Shown here one piece after another: positions 9,762-18,628 of a DNA stretch of 64,000 nucleotides. Position numbers and translations under genes: made by a program. Origin of the DNA: Bacteroides neonati (GTDB lineage Bacteria; Bacteroidota; Bacteroidia; Bacteroidales; Bacteroidaceae). Position 1 is the stretch's first letter. Every line of letters begins with the position of its first letter. The notes under the pieces were generated by a model that worked only from the letters and a program-made list of their open reading frames with translations, made no database searches and was not told where the DNA came from. Location: positions 372,001 to 436,000 of the forward strand of contig NZ_HG726020.1 in assembly GCF_000499785.1 (NCBI RefSeq). The letters are read 5' to 3'.

Positions 9762-9779
9762 TGTTTAATAAAAGTTGGA

Positions 9780-10892
9780 TTAACTTTCCTGCACGTTCGT
9801 TCTAAACATAGATCGTGCCAGTTCTCTACATGCCACACGGTCTACCTTCCCATTGCCCGTCAGAGGAATCTGACGTACGGGAATGATGTACTTTCCGCAT
9901 CTATAGTGTTTGGGCATATTGGCTTCGACCAGCACACGTATCTTCTCTATCTCAAGTATCCCTTCGACCAGTAGCACAACAGCCTCGCCAAGTCTCTCGT
10001 GAGGAACCGAAGTGAACACAAAGGGCATCGGAAGGACAAACTGCAACCACGCTTCGAGTATTTCGGGTTGTAGTTTGATACCGCCGCTGTTGATCGTATT
10101 GTCTCGCCTGCCAAGGATCAGAAATCCACCTTCGGGGGCGAGAGCAGCGACATCGTTGGTCGTCAGCGCTTCATCGCATATAAGAGGTGCCTCAATGACC
10201 AATGTATGATCGGGCGAAATGGAGAACTTCACTCCCGGCAGGGGATGATACGTAAGACTGTCGGACGTATCGCTATTCAAACGGCAAAGGGCAACGTGAG
10301 ACAGGGTTTCGGTCATGCCGTAGGTAGAATAGACTTCGCCCGGCAGTTGGCATATCTTATGCCAGGCTTGGGTGGTAACAGGCCCTCCGCCGATAATCAA
10401 TGTGTCGATGCGACGAAGACGCTTAAGCTCTTTGGGCGTATCGAGCGTATTATAAACCTGCAACGGCACCATGGCGGCAAAGCGGATTTTCTCTTTAACA
10501 TCGGCCAGCGGATGCCCGGAAGGAGTGCGAACGATCAGGTTCAACTCGCCCACCAAGGCGCGCACGACCATCATCTTTCCTGCAATGTATCGCAAAGGCA
10601 TACAAAGCAGGGCGGTATCTCCTTTGGCGAGTTTGAATACCTCGCACGTAAGGCGTGCACTTTGCATCATTTGCTCCTTGCGAACGATCAGCTCCTTCGG
10701 TGTTCCGGTAGAGCCCGAAGTATGCACCCTCATCGTGGGCGAATCATCGAACCACGCTGTGAGAAAGGTATAAAGCTCGGCCAGCATCGGAGGCGTTTGG
10801 GTGTTAACGGAGGCCGACAGGCGAGCAATGTCTGCGGCCGAATACGTTTTCCCCTCCAATGTAATGTACTGCTCTTTTCTGTTTAAATTCAT
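9780..10892 (-). CDS. menE: o-Succinylbenzoate--CoA ligase
   Basis: A 370-aa adenylate-forming enzyme. It activates o-succinylbenzoate to its CoA thioester in menaquinone synthesis. Motifs are the Ser/Thr/Gly-rich P-loop (TSGSTGTPKE), the A5 motif (STYGMTETLSHVA), the hinge region (LGRRDNTINSGGIK) and the C-terminal catalytic lysine (PLTGNGKVDR). I chose the ATG at 10890-10892 because it overlaps the menC stop by 4 bases (ATGA). An in-frame ATG 27 bases further upstream would overlap menC more and adds no conserved residues. It is slightly short for the family (about 450 aa in many bacteria), but Bacteroidota MenE proteins are usually compact. Confidence 0.93.
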   Translation of the reverse strand: MNLNRKEQYITLEGKTYSAADIARLSASVNTQTPPMLAELYTFLTAWFDDSPTMRVHTSGSTGTPKELIVRKEQMMQSARLTCEVFKLAKGDTALLCMPLRYIAGKMMVVRALVGELNLIVRTPSGHPLADVKEKIRFAAMVPLQVYNTLDTPKELKRLRRIDTLIIGGGPVTTQAWHKICQLPGEVYSTYGMTETLSHVALCRLNSDTSDSLTYHPLPGVKFSISPDHTLVIEAPLICDEALTTNDVAALAPEGGFLILGRRDNTINSGGIKLQPEILEAWLQFVLPMPFVFTSVPHERLGEAVVLLVEGILEIEKIRVLVEANMPKHYRCGKYIIPVRQIPLTGNGKVDRVACRELARSMFRTNVQES

Positions 10893-11917
10893 CTGTTCGG
10901 ATTTACGTACCATAAACAATCTTTTCGTATCTCTAAGGGCATGGCTATGTTGTCTGTAAAAAGAGCACCTGTGCCCAAGCCCTGTGGCAACGGATTATCG
11001 AAGGTGGCACACCACTGGGCAATGGCGTTGAGACCGATGTTCGACTCCAGGGCGGAGGTAATCCACCAACCGATCTCCCGTTTACGAGCCTCCTCGATCC
11101 ACTCCTCGCCACCGCTCATACCTCCGTGCAAGGAGGGTTTGAGGATGATGTATTGCGGACGGATCGTATCGAGCAGTCGCTGCTTATCTGCCACACGATG
11201 CCAACCGATCAGCTCCTCATCGAGCGCAATGGGGAGGGGTGTTTCGGCCGTCAGGCGTGCCATCTCCTCGTAGTGACCGGCTCGTATGGGTTGTTCGATG
11301 GAGTGCAGATCGAAGTCGGACAGGCGCTTTAGCTTCTCCAGTGCATCGGCCGGGTCGAAGGCTCCGTTGGCATCGACCCTCAGCTCCACCTCCGCAGCCC
11401 GAAAGTGAGCCCGGATGTGGCGTAGCAAAGCCAGCTCCTGCTCAAAATCAATCGCCCCTATCTTCAGTTTGATGCACCGAAAGCCGGCCTGCATCTTCGT
11501 TTCGATTTGCTCAAGCATTTGCCGATAGTTGCCCATCCAAATGAGCCCGTTGATCGGTATTCCGGCTTCACCACGACCGAAAGGGGTATCCCACAGGGCG
11601 TAGCTATCTGCTTGGAGATGGCGAAAGGCGGTTTCGAGTGCAAAGAGAATCGATGGATAAGGGCGCAATGCCTCGACATCGATCTTTCCCGTTGCCGCCG
11701 TCTGTGCACAGAGGGAGGCGAGGATGAGGGGATAATCGGGCAGATCGTCGCAGCTCAATTGAGGCAACGGCGCACACTCTCCGATGCCTATCCGCCCGGG
11801 AAACTCGTCGGCAGTTAGGTGAATATACCACACCTTGCGGGTTACGTAGGTGCCGCGTGAGGTACCTGCCGGTTTCTTGAAATGTAGTTGGTGAGGAATC
11901 ACCTGAATATAATACAT
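10889..11917 (-). CDS. menC: o-Succinylbenzoate synthase (enolase superfamily)
   Basis: A 342-aa enzyme that dehydrates SHCHC to o-succinylbenzoate. The enolase-superfamily layout is visible: the catalytic lysine pair in RCIKLKIG, and metal ligands in LRVDANGAF, SIEQPI and ALDEEL, followed by the second catalytic Lys in IILKPSLHGG. It sits between menB and menE in a continuous men operon. A five-copy 23-bp tandem repeat occupies the space upstream, between menB and this gene. The start MYYIQVIPHQL is the first ATG and fits the family N-terminus. Confidence 0.94.
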   Translation of the reverse strand: MYYIQVIPHQLHFKKPAGTSRGTYVTRKVWYIHLTADEFPGRIGIGECAPLPQLSCDDLPDYPLILASLCAQTAATGKIDVEALRPYPSILFALETAFRHLQADSYALWDTPFGRGEAGIPINGLIWMGNYRQMLEQIETKMQAGFRCIKLKIGAIDFEQELALLRHIRAHFRAAEVELRVDANGAFDPADALEKLKRLSDFDLHSIEQPIRAGHYEEMARLTAETPLPIALDEELIGWHRVADKQRLLDTIRPQYIILKPSLHGGMSGGEEWIEEARKREIGWWITSALESNIGLNAIAQWCATFDNPLPQGLGTGALFTDNIAMPLEIRKDCLWYVNPNR

Positions 11918-11961
11918 AGGGTTCTGTTTTGGAGTATTATTGTACTACCGACTCGTGCCGC

Positions 11962-12076
11962 TCTGTACTAGATGCTAGTACTGCCCTGTACTGAGGTCTA
12001 GTACCGCCCTGTACTGGATGCCAGTACTGCCCTGTACTGGATGCTAGTACAGCCCTGTACTACGTGCTAGTACAAA
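11962..12076. repeat. 23-bp tandem repeat, five copies, between menB and menC
   Basis: Units start at 11962, 11985, 12008, 12031 and 12054 and follow the pattern CCTGTACTGGATGCTAGTAC plus TGC. Each unit has GTACT and AGTAC arms around about 7 variable bases, so every unit can form a small hairpin in DNA or RNA. Units differ at a few central positions, and the arms are the most conserved part. It lies in the untranslated part of the men transcript, where it may affect mRNA stability or relative expression of menB and menC/menE. Confidence 0.85.
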
Positions 12077-12109
12077 ACTGCACGAGCTGCTCGATCAACA
12101 GCGCCTCGG

Positions 12110-12934
12110 TTAGGGGAGCTTTTGATATTGCTTAAAATTCGGTTTACGTTTCTCAAGGAAAGCATTCTTCCCCTCCTGAGCCTCGTCGGTCATATAGTAA
12201 AGCATGGTGGCATCTCCGGCCAACTCTTGAATACCGGCTTGTCCGTCGAGTTCGGCATTAAGTCCGGCCTTAATCATGCGAAGGGCGAGCGGGCTGAGCT
12301 GCATCATCTCCTCGCCCCACTGCACATACTCGTCTTCGAGTTGTTCGAGCGGAACGATTTTGTTGATCAACCCCATATCCAAGGCCTCCTGCGCATTGTA
12401 CTGCCGACAAAGGAACCAGATTTCGCGCGCCTTCTTCTGCCCTACTACGCGCGCCAGATAGGAGGAACCGAATCCGGCATCGAAGCTGCCCACGCGCGGC
12501 CCGGTTTGTCCGAAGATGGCATTTTCGGATGCAATAGAGAGGTCGCACACAACGTGCAGCACGTGTCCGCCGCCAATCGCATATCCGTTGACGGCTGCAA
12601 TAACGGGCTTGGGAATACTGCGTATCTGCTTCTGCACATCGAGCACACTCAATCGGGGCACACCGTTCTTATCGATGTATCCGCCGTGGCCTTTTACATT
12701 CTGGTCGCCACCCGAGCAGAAGGCCTTATCGCCTGCACCGGTAAGCACCACGACGCTGATGTCTTGATTTTCGCGACAGATACGCATGGCATCGCTCATT
12801 TCGCCCGTAGTGGTGGGGGTAAATGCGTTGCGATAGCGTTCGCGGTTGATCGTGATACGGGCAATGCCGTTATAGTAATCAAACAGAATATCTTCGTATT
12901 CCTTGATCGTAGTCCATTCTCTTGCTGTTGACAT
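12110..12934 (-). CDS. menB: 1,4-Dihydroxy-2-naphthoyl-CoA synthase
   Basis: A 274-aa crotonase-fold enzyme that closes the naphthoquinone ring. Visible are the oxyanion-hole segments ([10 protein letters not shown] and [12 protein letters not shown]), [15 protein letters not shown], and the family C-terminus [12 protein letters not shown]. The start at 12934 (MSTAREW) matches the usual MenB N-terminus. An alternative ATG at 12967 overlaps the menD stop by 4 bases (ATGA) and would add 11 residues, so translational coupling from menD is possible either way. Longer upstream starts run inside menD and are rejected. Confidence 0.95.
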   Translation of the reverse strand: MSTAREWTTIKEYEDILFDYYNGIARITINRERYRNAFTPTTTGEMSDAMRICRENQDISVVVLTGAGDKAFCSGGDQNVKGHGGYIDKNGVPRLSVLDVQKQIRSIPKPVIAAVNGYAIGGGHVLHVVCDLSIASENAIFGQTGPRVGSFDAGFGSSYLARVVGQKKAREIWFLCRQYNAQEALDMGLINKIVPLEQLEDEYVQWGEEMMQLSPLALRMIKAGLNAELDGQAGIQELAGDATMLYYMTDEAQEGKNAFLEKRKPNFKQYQKLP

Positions 12935-12963
12935 AGGTTGTTTTGTATAATTTAATGAGTAAT

Positions 12964-14634
12964 TCATTGCTGCTTGAGCGAATGATAATATTCTTTCAGG
13001 ACACGGGCATCCTTGTTCTTGTTGGTAAAGACTTCGAGCAACAGAGGTTGCCCGGTCGATTCGGGTTGTGCAAACTGAGCCATCGCCTCGTTCAACTGCT
13101 CCTCGTTGTCGGCTTGGAGATAGTCGAAGCCGCGCTCTTCGGCCCAACCGCGAGCCGATGTTTTGTGCACGGCGGTAACGAACTTATGCGAAGTGCCCGA
13201 CATTTCGAGACCAGGCAACGTATGAAAGATCTCTCCCCCGCCGTTGTTAAGCAACAGAATACGGACGTTGGGACGAACGTGCCCATTCCACAGGGCATTC
13301 ATATCATAGAAGAAACTTAAATCGCCGATGATGATAAAGTTCAGCTTGTCCGACGCCGAAGCATATCCGATGGCAGTCGAGAGGGAGCCTTCGATACCGC
13401 TCGTGCCACGGTTGCAACACACCTCCACGCCGGCGGGCAGTGTAAACAGCTGCGCATACCGCACCGTAGAGCTGTTGGCCAGATGCAGTGCCGACTGTTC
13501 GGGCAGTGAGCGTATCAATGCACCGATGGCCGACATTTCGGAGAAAGGCAGCACGGGCGGAAGCAGTGGCTTGCACGTATTCTCCCACAGCAAGGGATAG
13601 GGCGAGGTTCTATTCTCTAACAGGAAGGCGATCTTTTCGAGAAACTCGAACGGGTCCATCTCAATCACCGTAGTGAGCGAACCGTACAGATCGACCACCT
13701 CGCCATCGGGCGATACATGCCAATGCTCCTTGGGGGGATGCTGGCGCAGGTACTTCTTCAGCCGCTTGGACACGATATGTCCGCCATACGTAATGAGTAG
13801 TTCGGGGCTCATCTTCTCCTGCTGCTCCTCGTTCATGGCATAGATAATCGCATCGAAGTTCTTCATGGCGATGCCCGGAACGGTCTGATTGCCCAGATGC
13901 TCCGTCAGCCAGGCGAAGTGCTTGTAGAGCATCTTCACGTATTTCTTTTCGAACTGATAAATAAGGTTCATCTGACCGACAACGATCATGCGTTTCGTGT
14001 ACCCGTTGAGTCGTTCGATCAGTTCGTCGTAATTGCGATCATACACATTGAGTCCCTGATAGCGGGTGATGACACGTACTTGCGGCAAGGCGTCGGTAGT
14101 AAACTGAAACAGCGGCTCTGACACGGGGATGTTGATATGCACCGGGCCTTTGCCGTGATGGTGCGTCTCCAAGAGGGCTTCGTTTACCAAACGGTTGCAG
14201 TACCACTCGTCTTCGTCGGTATAGATTTCGGGAAGGTTTACCGACTTCTTCACCAACGAACCGAACACGCCGGGTTGAGGTACCGTTTGCCCATCCATCT
14301 GCCCTATCCAAGCTGCCGGACGGTCGGCCGAAATAACGACTAAGGGTACGTTTTGATAGAAAGCCTCGGCCACCGCAGGATGCAGGTTCAGCAATGCCGT
14401 GCCCGAGGTACAGCATACGGCGGCAGGCTGCCCTCCCGACAGTGCCAACCCGATGGCAAAGAAGCCGGCACTACGCTCATCGGTTACCGAGTAGCAGGTA
14501 AACGAGGGGTGCGTAGCCAACGTATGTACGATCGGCGCATTCCGACTGCCCGGGCAGAGTACGATTTTAGTCACCTGATGTGCTTCGAGCAATGCTACGA
14601 GCTGCAGAATATTTTTCTTATCTGTAAAAGCCAT
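12964..14634 (-). CDS. menD: SEPHCHC synthase (ThDP-dependent)
   Basis: A 556-aa thiamine-diphosphate enzyme joining isochorismate and 2-oxoglutarate, the first committed step of menaquinone synthesis. The N-terminal Pyr domain holds [11 protein letters not shown] and [15 protein letters not shown], with the conserved ThDP-activating Glu in TDERSA. The C-terminal PP domain holds [14 protein letters not shown] and the [12 protein letters not shown] metal-binding segment. It starts 41 bases after menF. Length and domain order are normal. Confidence 0.96.
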   Translation of the reverse strand: MAFTDKKNILQLVALLEAHQVTKIVLCPGSRNAPIVHTLATHPSFTCYSVTDERSAGFFAIGLALSGGQPAAVCCTSGTALLNLHPAVAEAFYQNVPLVVISADRPAAWIGQMDGQTVPQPGVFGSLVKKSVNLPEIYTDEDEWYCNRLVNEALLETHHHGKGPVHINIPVSEPLFQFTTDALPQVRVITRYQGLNVYDRNYDELIERLNGYTKRMIVVGQMNLIYQFEKKYVKMLYKHFAWLTEHLGNQTVPGIAMKNFDAIIYAMNEEQQEKMSPELLITYGGHIVSKRLKKYLRQHPPKEHWHVSPDGEVVDLYGSLTTVIEMDPFEFLEKIAFLLENRTSPYPLLWENTCKPLLPPVLPFSEMSAIGALIRSLPEQSALHLANSSTVRYAQLFTLPAGVEVCCNRGTSGIEGSLSTAIGYASASDKLNFIIIGDLSFFYDMNALWNGHVRPNVRILLLNNGGGEIFHTLPGLEMSGTSHKFVTAVHKTSARGWAEERGFDYLQADNEEQLNEAMAQFAQPESTGQPLLLEVFTNKNKDARVLKEYYHSLKQQ

Positions 14635-14675
14635 AATGGTTCATTATTAAGCGTCGATGATGGCAACTGCCTACA

Positions 14676-15782
14676 TTAAGCGTGGATCATCGACAACATG
14701 GTTTTTAATTTCTTCTCCGTTTCCTGCCATTCGTCTTCTAGTTCGGACGAGGCAAGCAGTCCGCCACCGGCGTAGAGTGTCAATCGGTCGGGGGCAATGT
14801 GCATACAACGCAGGTTGACGTACAGATCGGTTCGTCCGGCAGGGTCTATCCACCCGATGAATCCGGTATAATACCGTCGGTCGTAGCCCTCGTTCTCCAG
14901 AATGAACTGATAAGCCTCTTCCTTGGGCAGTCCGCATACGGCAGGTGTGGGGTGAAGCTGGTTCAGCAGATGCCCAAGTTCTTTATTGTCGGCAAGCGAA
15001 AAGCAGAAGTCTGTTTTCAAATGCGATAAGGCTCCCGCAAAAGCCGGATAAGGTCCTTTTTCGACGGGGCGAATACCCAACGAAAGCAACTGCCGACGGA
15101 TGTATGAGGATACGTACCCCTGCTCTTCGCGATTCTTATCATCCCATAGCTGCGGCAGTTCGCCATTCTGAAGCGATTGTGTACCGGCCAATGCTACCGT
15201 ACTCCACTCGCCCTGTCCACCCGAAAGGATTATTTCGGGCGTACTACCCAGCCATACTCCGGTTTGTGGCGTATAGCAAAGGTAAACGTACGAGTGAACG
15301 TAACGTTCGCAAGCCTGATAGAAAGCCATCGCCGGTGAGAAATCCGTCTTTTTCTCTAGCGTCAGCGAGCGAGACAAGACCAACTTCTCAAATTGCTTCG
15401 TGCGCAAAGCGCGAATAAAGGTATCGAAACAGGCCACATAATCATTGGTATGCGGATACAACGAATGCCCATCGTGCAAGGCCGGCGCATCATCCGCATC
15501 AGTTCCTGCCACAGCGTCGTCACACAACACCACATCGTCTAATGAAAAGATATCGGGTTCGATCAATACAATCGGACAAGCCTCGCTCGCCCGGAAAGGA
15601 GCAATGACAAATCCCCGCTTTTCGTTAAGTGCCGTAATAGAGTCTATCGAACGTACAGCACCCTCGCGTTGCATTAAAAAATGTGGTGTTTCTTCTCCCG
15701 GAATACGATAGATGGCAAAAGAACACTGTCTGCGTATTAATTCATCAATAATCTTGCCATGAGCAAGGTTTTGTGGCGTCAT
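14676..15782 (-). CDS. menF: Isochorismate synthase
   Basis: A 368-aa chorismate-utilising enzyme that converts chorismate to isochorismate. The C-terminal catalytic core has KLVLSRSLTLEK, WLGSTPEIIL, TVALAGTQ, HPTPAVCGLPKE and a final GFIGWIDPAGRTDLYVNLR segment, all typical of MenF/EntC. Its ATG overlaps the stop codon of the upstream HAD/thioesterase gene by 4 bases, so that gene belongs to the men operon. Confidence 0.94.
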   Translation of the reverse strand: MTPQNLAHGKIIDELIRRQCSFAIYRIPGEETPHFLMQREGAVRSIDSITALNEKRGFVIAPFRASEACPIVLIEPDIFSLDDVVLCDDAVAGTDADDAPALHDGHSLYPHTNDYVACFDTFIRALRTKQFEKLVLSRSLTLEKKTDFSPAMAFYQACERYVHSYVYLCYTPQTGVWLGSTPEIILSGGQGEWSTVALAGTQSLQNGELPQLWDDKNREEQGYVSSYIRRQLLSLGIRPVEKGPYPAFAGALSHLKTDFCFSLADNKELGHLLNQLHPTPAVCGLPKEEAYQFILENEGYDRRYYTGFIGWIDPAGRTDLYVNLRCMHIAPDRLTLYAGGGLLASSELEDEWQETEKKLKTMLSMIHA

Positions 15783-17011
15783 CTCTTTTTAAATATACTA
15801 TTAACAACTCGAACAGACGAAACCAACTTCGCTGTAGAAGTCAATACATCTACATTCCATACATGTGATGAACGTCCTTTGTGCACAATGGTTGCCACTG
15901 CACGTACCGTATCGCCTTCATGGGCCGATGAGATATGGTTTCCACTCACCTGCATACCTACGGCAAATTCATCGGGCTGACAGAGAATCATAGAGCCCAT
16001 GCCTGCCACCGTCTCTGCCAAAGCCAATGTGGCACCGCCATGCAAAATGCCAAACGGCTGTCGAGTACGCTCGTCTACCGGCATCGTTGCCTCTATACGG
16101 TTTTCGGATGCATACGTATATTGGATGCCGAGGTTGCCCATCAAGGCATGACGCGCCTGCTGGTTAAGCAAGTCCAAGGGAACATCTTCGGGATGAATTT
16201 CGGCCAGTATCGCTTTCTCAATAGCCACTGCAACCCCGTCTTCATCGTTCGAAGCGGTAATCATATCGGCACAGATCTTGACCGAGTCGGGAGCATTGCC
16301 CATAGCAACACCTAGTCCGGCCAATTGGAGCATCGATACATCGCAAACGCCATCACCGATGGCAATAACCTCTTCGCTGTTCAGCTCAAGTATTTCGAGC
16401 AGGGCACCCAGTGTATTGGCTTTATTGATAGCGGGTGGCACCACCTCGAGAAAGTAAGGTTCGGAACGGAATACATCCAACGCTCCGTTCAGCCGCCTCC
16501 GCCAATGGTCTTCGAGGTCGATCAGTGCCTCTTCATTGTCGCTGACTACCATGCATTTGCACGGAGCAAAATCGACAGCTATCGAAAACTCCTCTTCTTT
16601 GATCAACTCCATATTGTTCAACTCGGCTTCTCCCAGAATATGCTCATTATCAATCGAAGTGGTAATGATACGCTCTTGGTTATAAGTGAAAAGTGAAAAG
16701 CCATTCTTCCGCGCTTTTTTCTCTATGTAAGGAAGCATTTCGGGATTGATGCGCCGCTCAAAGAGCAGTTCACCGTTTTGGGCATTGATAATCTGCCCAC
16801 CGTTATAAGAAAGGATAAACCCACCGTAATTACCCAGTTCAAGTGTTTTGACCAGTGGCATAAGACCGTAAGTCGGTCTACCCGATGCCAAAACAACACG
16901 TACACCCATCTGTTGCACCTTTATTAAAGCTGCCTGAGTGCGCATACTAATTTTCTTTTCCGTATTGAGTAACGTTCCGTCTACATCAAGGACTAATAAT
17001 TTGTACTTCAT
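15779..17011 (-). CDS. Fusion: Cof-type HAD phosphatase + MenI-like DHNA-CoA thioesterase
   Basis: A 410-aa two-domain protein. Residues 1 to about 270 form a Cof/HAD-IIB phosphatase with motif I LVLDVDGTLLN, motif II LASGRP and motif III/IV IAIGDGVCDVSML. Residues about 280-410 form a hotdog thioesterase with EATMPVDERTRQPFGILHGG and LAETVAG, closely resembling E. coli YdiI (MenI). MenI hydrolyses DHNA-CoA between the MenB and MenA steps. It is the first gene of the men operon and overlaps menF by 4 bases, which supports the thioesterase assignment. The role of the HAD domain is unknown; it may be an unrelated phosphatase tethered for co-expression. Confidence 0.88.
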   Translation of the reverse strand: MKYKLLVLDVDGTLLNTEKKISMRTQAALIKVQQMGVRVVLASGRPTYGLMPLVKTLELGNYGGFILSYNGGQIINAQNGELLFERRINPEMLPYIEKKARKNGFSLFTYNQERIITTSIDNEHILGEAELNNMELIKEEEFSIAVDFAPCKCMVVSDNEEALIDLEDHWRRRLNGALDVFRSEPYFLEVVPPAINKANTLGALLEILELNSEEVIAIGDGVCDVSMLQLAGLGVAMGNAPDSVKICADMITASNDEDGVAVAIEKAILAEIHPEDVPLDLLNQQARHALMGNLGIQYTYASENRIEATMPVDERTRQPFGILHGGATLALAETVAGMGSMILCQPDEFAVGMQVSGNHISSAHEGDTVRAVATIVHKGRSSHVWNVDVLTSTAKLVSSVRVVNSIFKKR

Positions 17012-17035
17012 AGTTGCACTATTTGGTTCCGCTTA

Positions 17036-17043
17036 CAAAGGTA
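17036..17043 (-). promoter_or_regulatory. Putative -7 box of the men operon
   Basis: Read on the minus strand this is TACCTTTG, an exact TAnnTTTG match, 24 bases upstream of the HAD/MenI start codon. No convincing -33 element was seen at the usual spacing. Confidence 0.5.
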
Positions 17044-17084
17044 GAACTATTTAGAGAAACACTGCCGTGTGCAGGCAAAAAAAA

Positions 17085-17194
17085 CAGGCTACGAAGTGTA
17101 CAACCTTAAAAAAACGAACAACTCGAGAATGATAACGAAATACAATCATTCAATCGAAGCATCAACAAATCCATATATACACTTTCGTAGCCTG
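17085..17194. repeat. Long inverted repeat in the men/rlmF divergent intergenic region
   Basis: The left arm CAGGCTACGAAGTGTA (17085-17100) pairs with TACACTTTCGTAGCCTG (17178-17194), with a one-base bulge, across a spacer of 77 bases. The 307-base intergenic region holds little else apart from the two promoters. It could be the stem of a small RNA, a cruciform, or the ends of a small non-autonomous element. Confidence 0.6.
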
Positions 17195-17305
17195 CTAATC
17201 TATTCTCATCCGGATGTTGCAGTAACAACAAGACTCGGGCAGGAATGATTAGCGATAGAGGACTAAAGAAATAAAAAGAATCGGAATTTAACGAAAGATT
17301 CTCAT

Positions 17306-17313
17306 TATCTTTG
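17306..17313 (+). promoter_or_regulatory. Putative -7 box of rlmF
   Basis: TATCTTTG lies only 5 bases before the rlmF ATG. With the usual distance from the -7 box to the transcription start, the mRNA would begin at or very near the start codon, giving a leaderless or nearly leaderless message. Confidence 0.5.
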
Positions 17314-17318
17314 CCACC

Positions 17319-18203
17319 ATGGCAGAAAGAAACGAATTACACCCCAGAAATAAGCACAACGGCCAATACGATTTCGGCAGATTAATCGCTGACTATCCGG
17401 CCCTCGAAAAGTTTGTAGCCCCCAATCCATACGGAAACTTATCGATCAACTTCTTCGATCCGCAAGCGGTAAAGGCACTCAACAAAGCACTTCTCAAAAG
17501 CCATTATGGCATTACGTATTGGGACATTCCACGCAACAGCCTTTGCCCTCCGATTCCCGGCAGAGCGGACTATATTCATTATTTAGCCGATTTAATAGGA
17601 GATACTTCTCAAACAACATCACCCGGCCGTATACTCGATATTGGTGTGGGAGCCAATTGTATATATCCCATTATCGGATGCATCGAATATGGATGGACGT
17701 TTGTAGGGAGTGATATCGACACCGCTTCGTTGGCCAACGCTCGCAAAATAGCAACGTGCAATCCGATACTGGCATACCGTATCGAGCTGCGCCTGCAAAC
17801 AGATAAGCAGTCGGTGTTCAAAGGCATTATTGCTCCCGGCGAGCAATACGAAGCCACACTCTGCAACCCACCCTTTCACAGCTCGCCCGAAGAAGCTCAA
17901 CAAGGCACCTTGCGCAAGCTAAGCAGCTTAAAGGGGAAGAGTGTAGCAAAAGCAAAACTCAACTTTGGCGGAAACGCCAATGAGCTGTGGTGCGAAGGTG
18001 GCGAATTAAGTTTTCTTATTCGAATGATCGATGAAAGCCGCCTCTTTGCTAATCAATGCAAGTGGTTTACCACATTGGTATCGAAAGCTGCTCATCTCGA
18101 AACACTATATGCACAACTACAAGCGGTCTCTGTGGCCGAATATAAAACCATTCACATGCAACAAGGAACCAAAACCAGCCGAATACTGGCTTGGCGTTTC
18201 TAA
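17319..18203 (+). CDS. rlmF: 23S rRNA (adenine-1618-N6)-methyltransferase
   Basis: A 294-aa SAM-dependent methyltransferase of the RlmF/YbiN family, which modifies A1618 of 23S rRNA. It opens with the family signature [13 protein letters not shown], has the SAM-binding motif [15 protein letters not shown], an acidic motif FVGSDID, and the adenine-N6 catalytic motif NPPF followed by HSSPEEA. The C-terminus [12 protein letters not shown] is also family-typical. It is followed after 12 bases by a small Cys-rich gene on the same strand. Confidence 0.95.
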   Translation: MAERNELHPRNKHNGQYDFGRLIADYPALEKFVAPNPYGNLSINFFDPQAVKALNKALLKSHYGITYWDIPRNSLCPPIPGRADYIHYLADLIGDTSQTTSPGRILDIGVGANCIYPIIGCIEYGWTFVGSDIDTASLANARKIATCNPILAYRIELRLQTDKQSVFKGIIAPGEQYEATLCNPPFHSSPEEAQQGTLRKLSSLKGKSVAKAKLNFGGNANELWCEGGELSFLIRMIDESRLFANQCKWFTTLVSKAAHLETLYAQLQAVSVAEYKTIHMQQGTKTSRILAWRF

Positions 18204-18215
18204 ATCGAAAGCTAT

Positions 18216-18512
18216 ATGAAATCGAAAATTGAACACGAGAAACAGGTAGTCGAATTAATGATACGACTCTATTGCCGAAAGAAAGAGAAGAATGAAACAC
18301 TCTGTGCTGATTGTGCAGCCTTGATAGAGTACGCTCATGCACGTTTGGATAAATGCACGTTTGGAGAGCAAAAAGGTACCTGCAAACGATGCCCCATACA
18401 TTGTTACAAACCAACCATGCGAGAACAGATGCGAATCGTGATGCGCTTTTCGGGTCCTCGTCTGTTATGGTATGCGCCATGGGATACCCTACGACACCTT
18501 ACATCCTTATAA
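18216..18512 (+). CDS. Nitrous-oxide-stimulated promoter family protein (YgbA-like)
   Basis: A 98-aa soluble protein with clustered cysteines (LCADCAAL, DKCTFGEQKGTCKRCPIHCY) that look like a metal or Fe-S binding site, and the C-terminal MRIVMRFSGPRLLWYAP segment of the YgbA_NO family (E. coli YgbA, linked to nitrosative stress). The family assignment is from remembered motifs. It is co-directional with rlmF and starts 12 bases after its stop, probably as an operon. Confidence 0.85.
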   Translation: MKSKIEHEKQVVELMIRLYCRKKEKNETLCADCAALIEYAHARLDKCTFGEQKGTCKRCPIHCYKPTMREQMRIVMRFSGPRLLWYAPWDTLRHLTSL

Positions 18513-18583
18513 TGTATCAGATACACAACAAATAGCACAATATAGAGGAACAAAATAGCAGCACGATTTGTTTAATTATATGG

Positions 18584-18602
18584 GTTGCCAACGAATGGCA
18601 AC
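18584..18602 (+). promoter_or_regulatory. Small hairpin in the aqpZ leader
   Basis: GTTGCCA (18584-18590) and TGGCAAC (18596-18602) form a 7-bp stem with loop ACGAA, 26 bases before the aqpZ start. It may stabilise the 5' end of the message. No clear promoter box was found in the 116-base gap. Confidence 0.4.
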
Positions 18603-18628
18603 ACCAATCTAACTAAACAAATCTAAAT

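Noticed and set aside
11962-12076. CRISPR-like array
   Set aside because: Units are contiguous 23-mers with no unique spacers, and no cas genes are present. It is a plain tandem repeat.
12122-12931. Long antisense frame (269 codons) opposite menB
   Set aside because: It mirrors the codon pattern of a clear menB gene and has no family motif or promoter. The same applies to long frames opposite menE (10206-10886) and the C69 peptidase (21549-22226).
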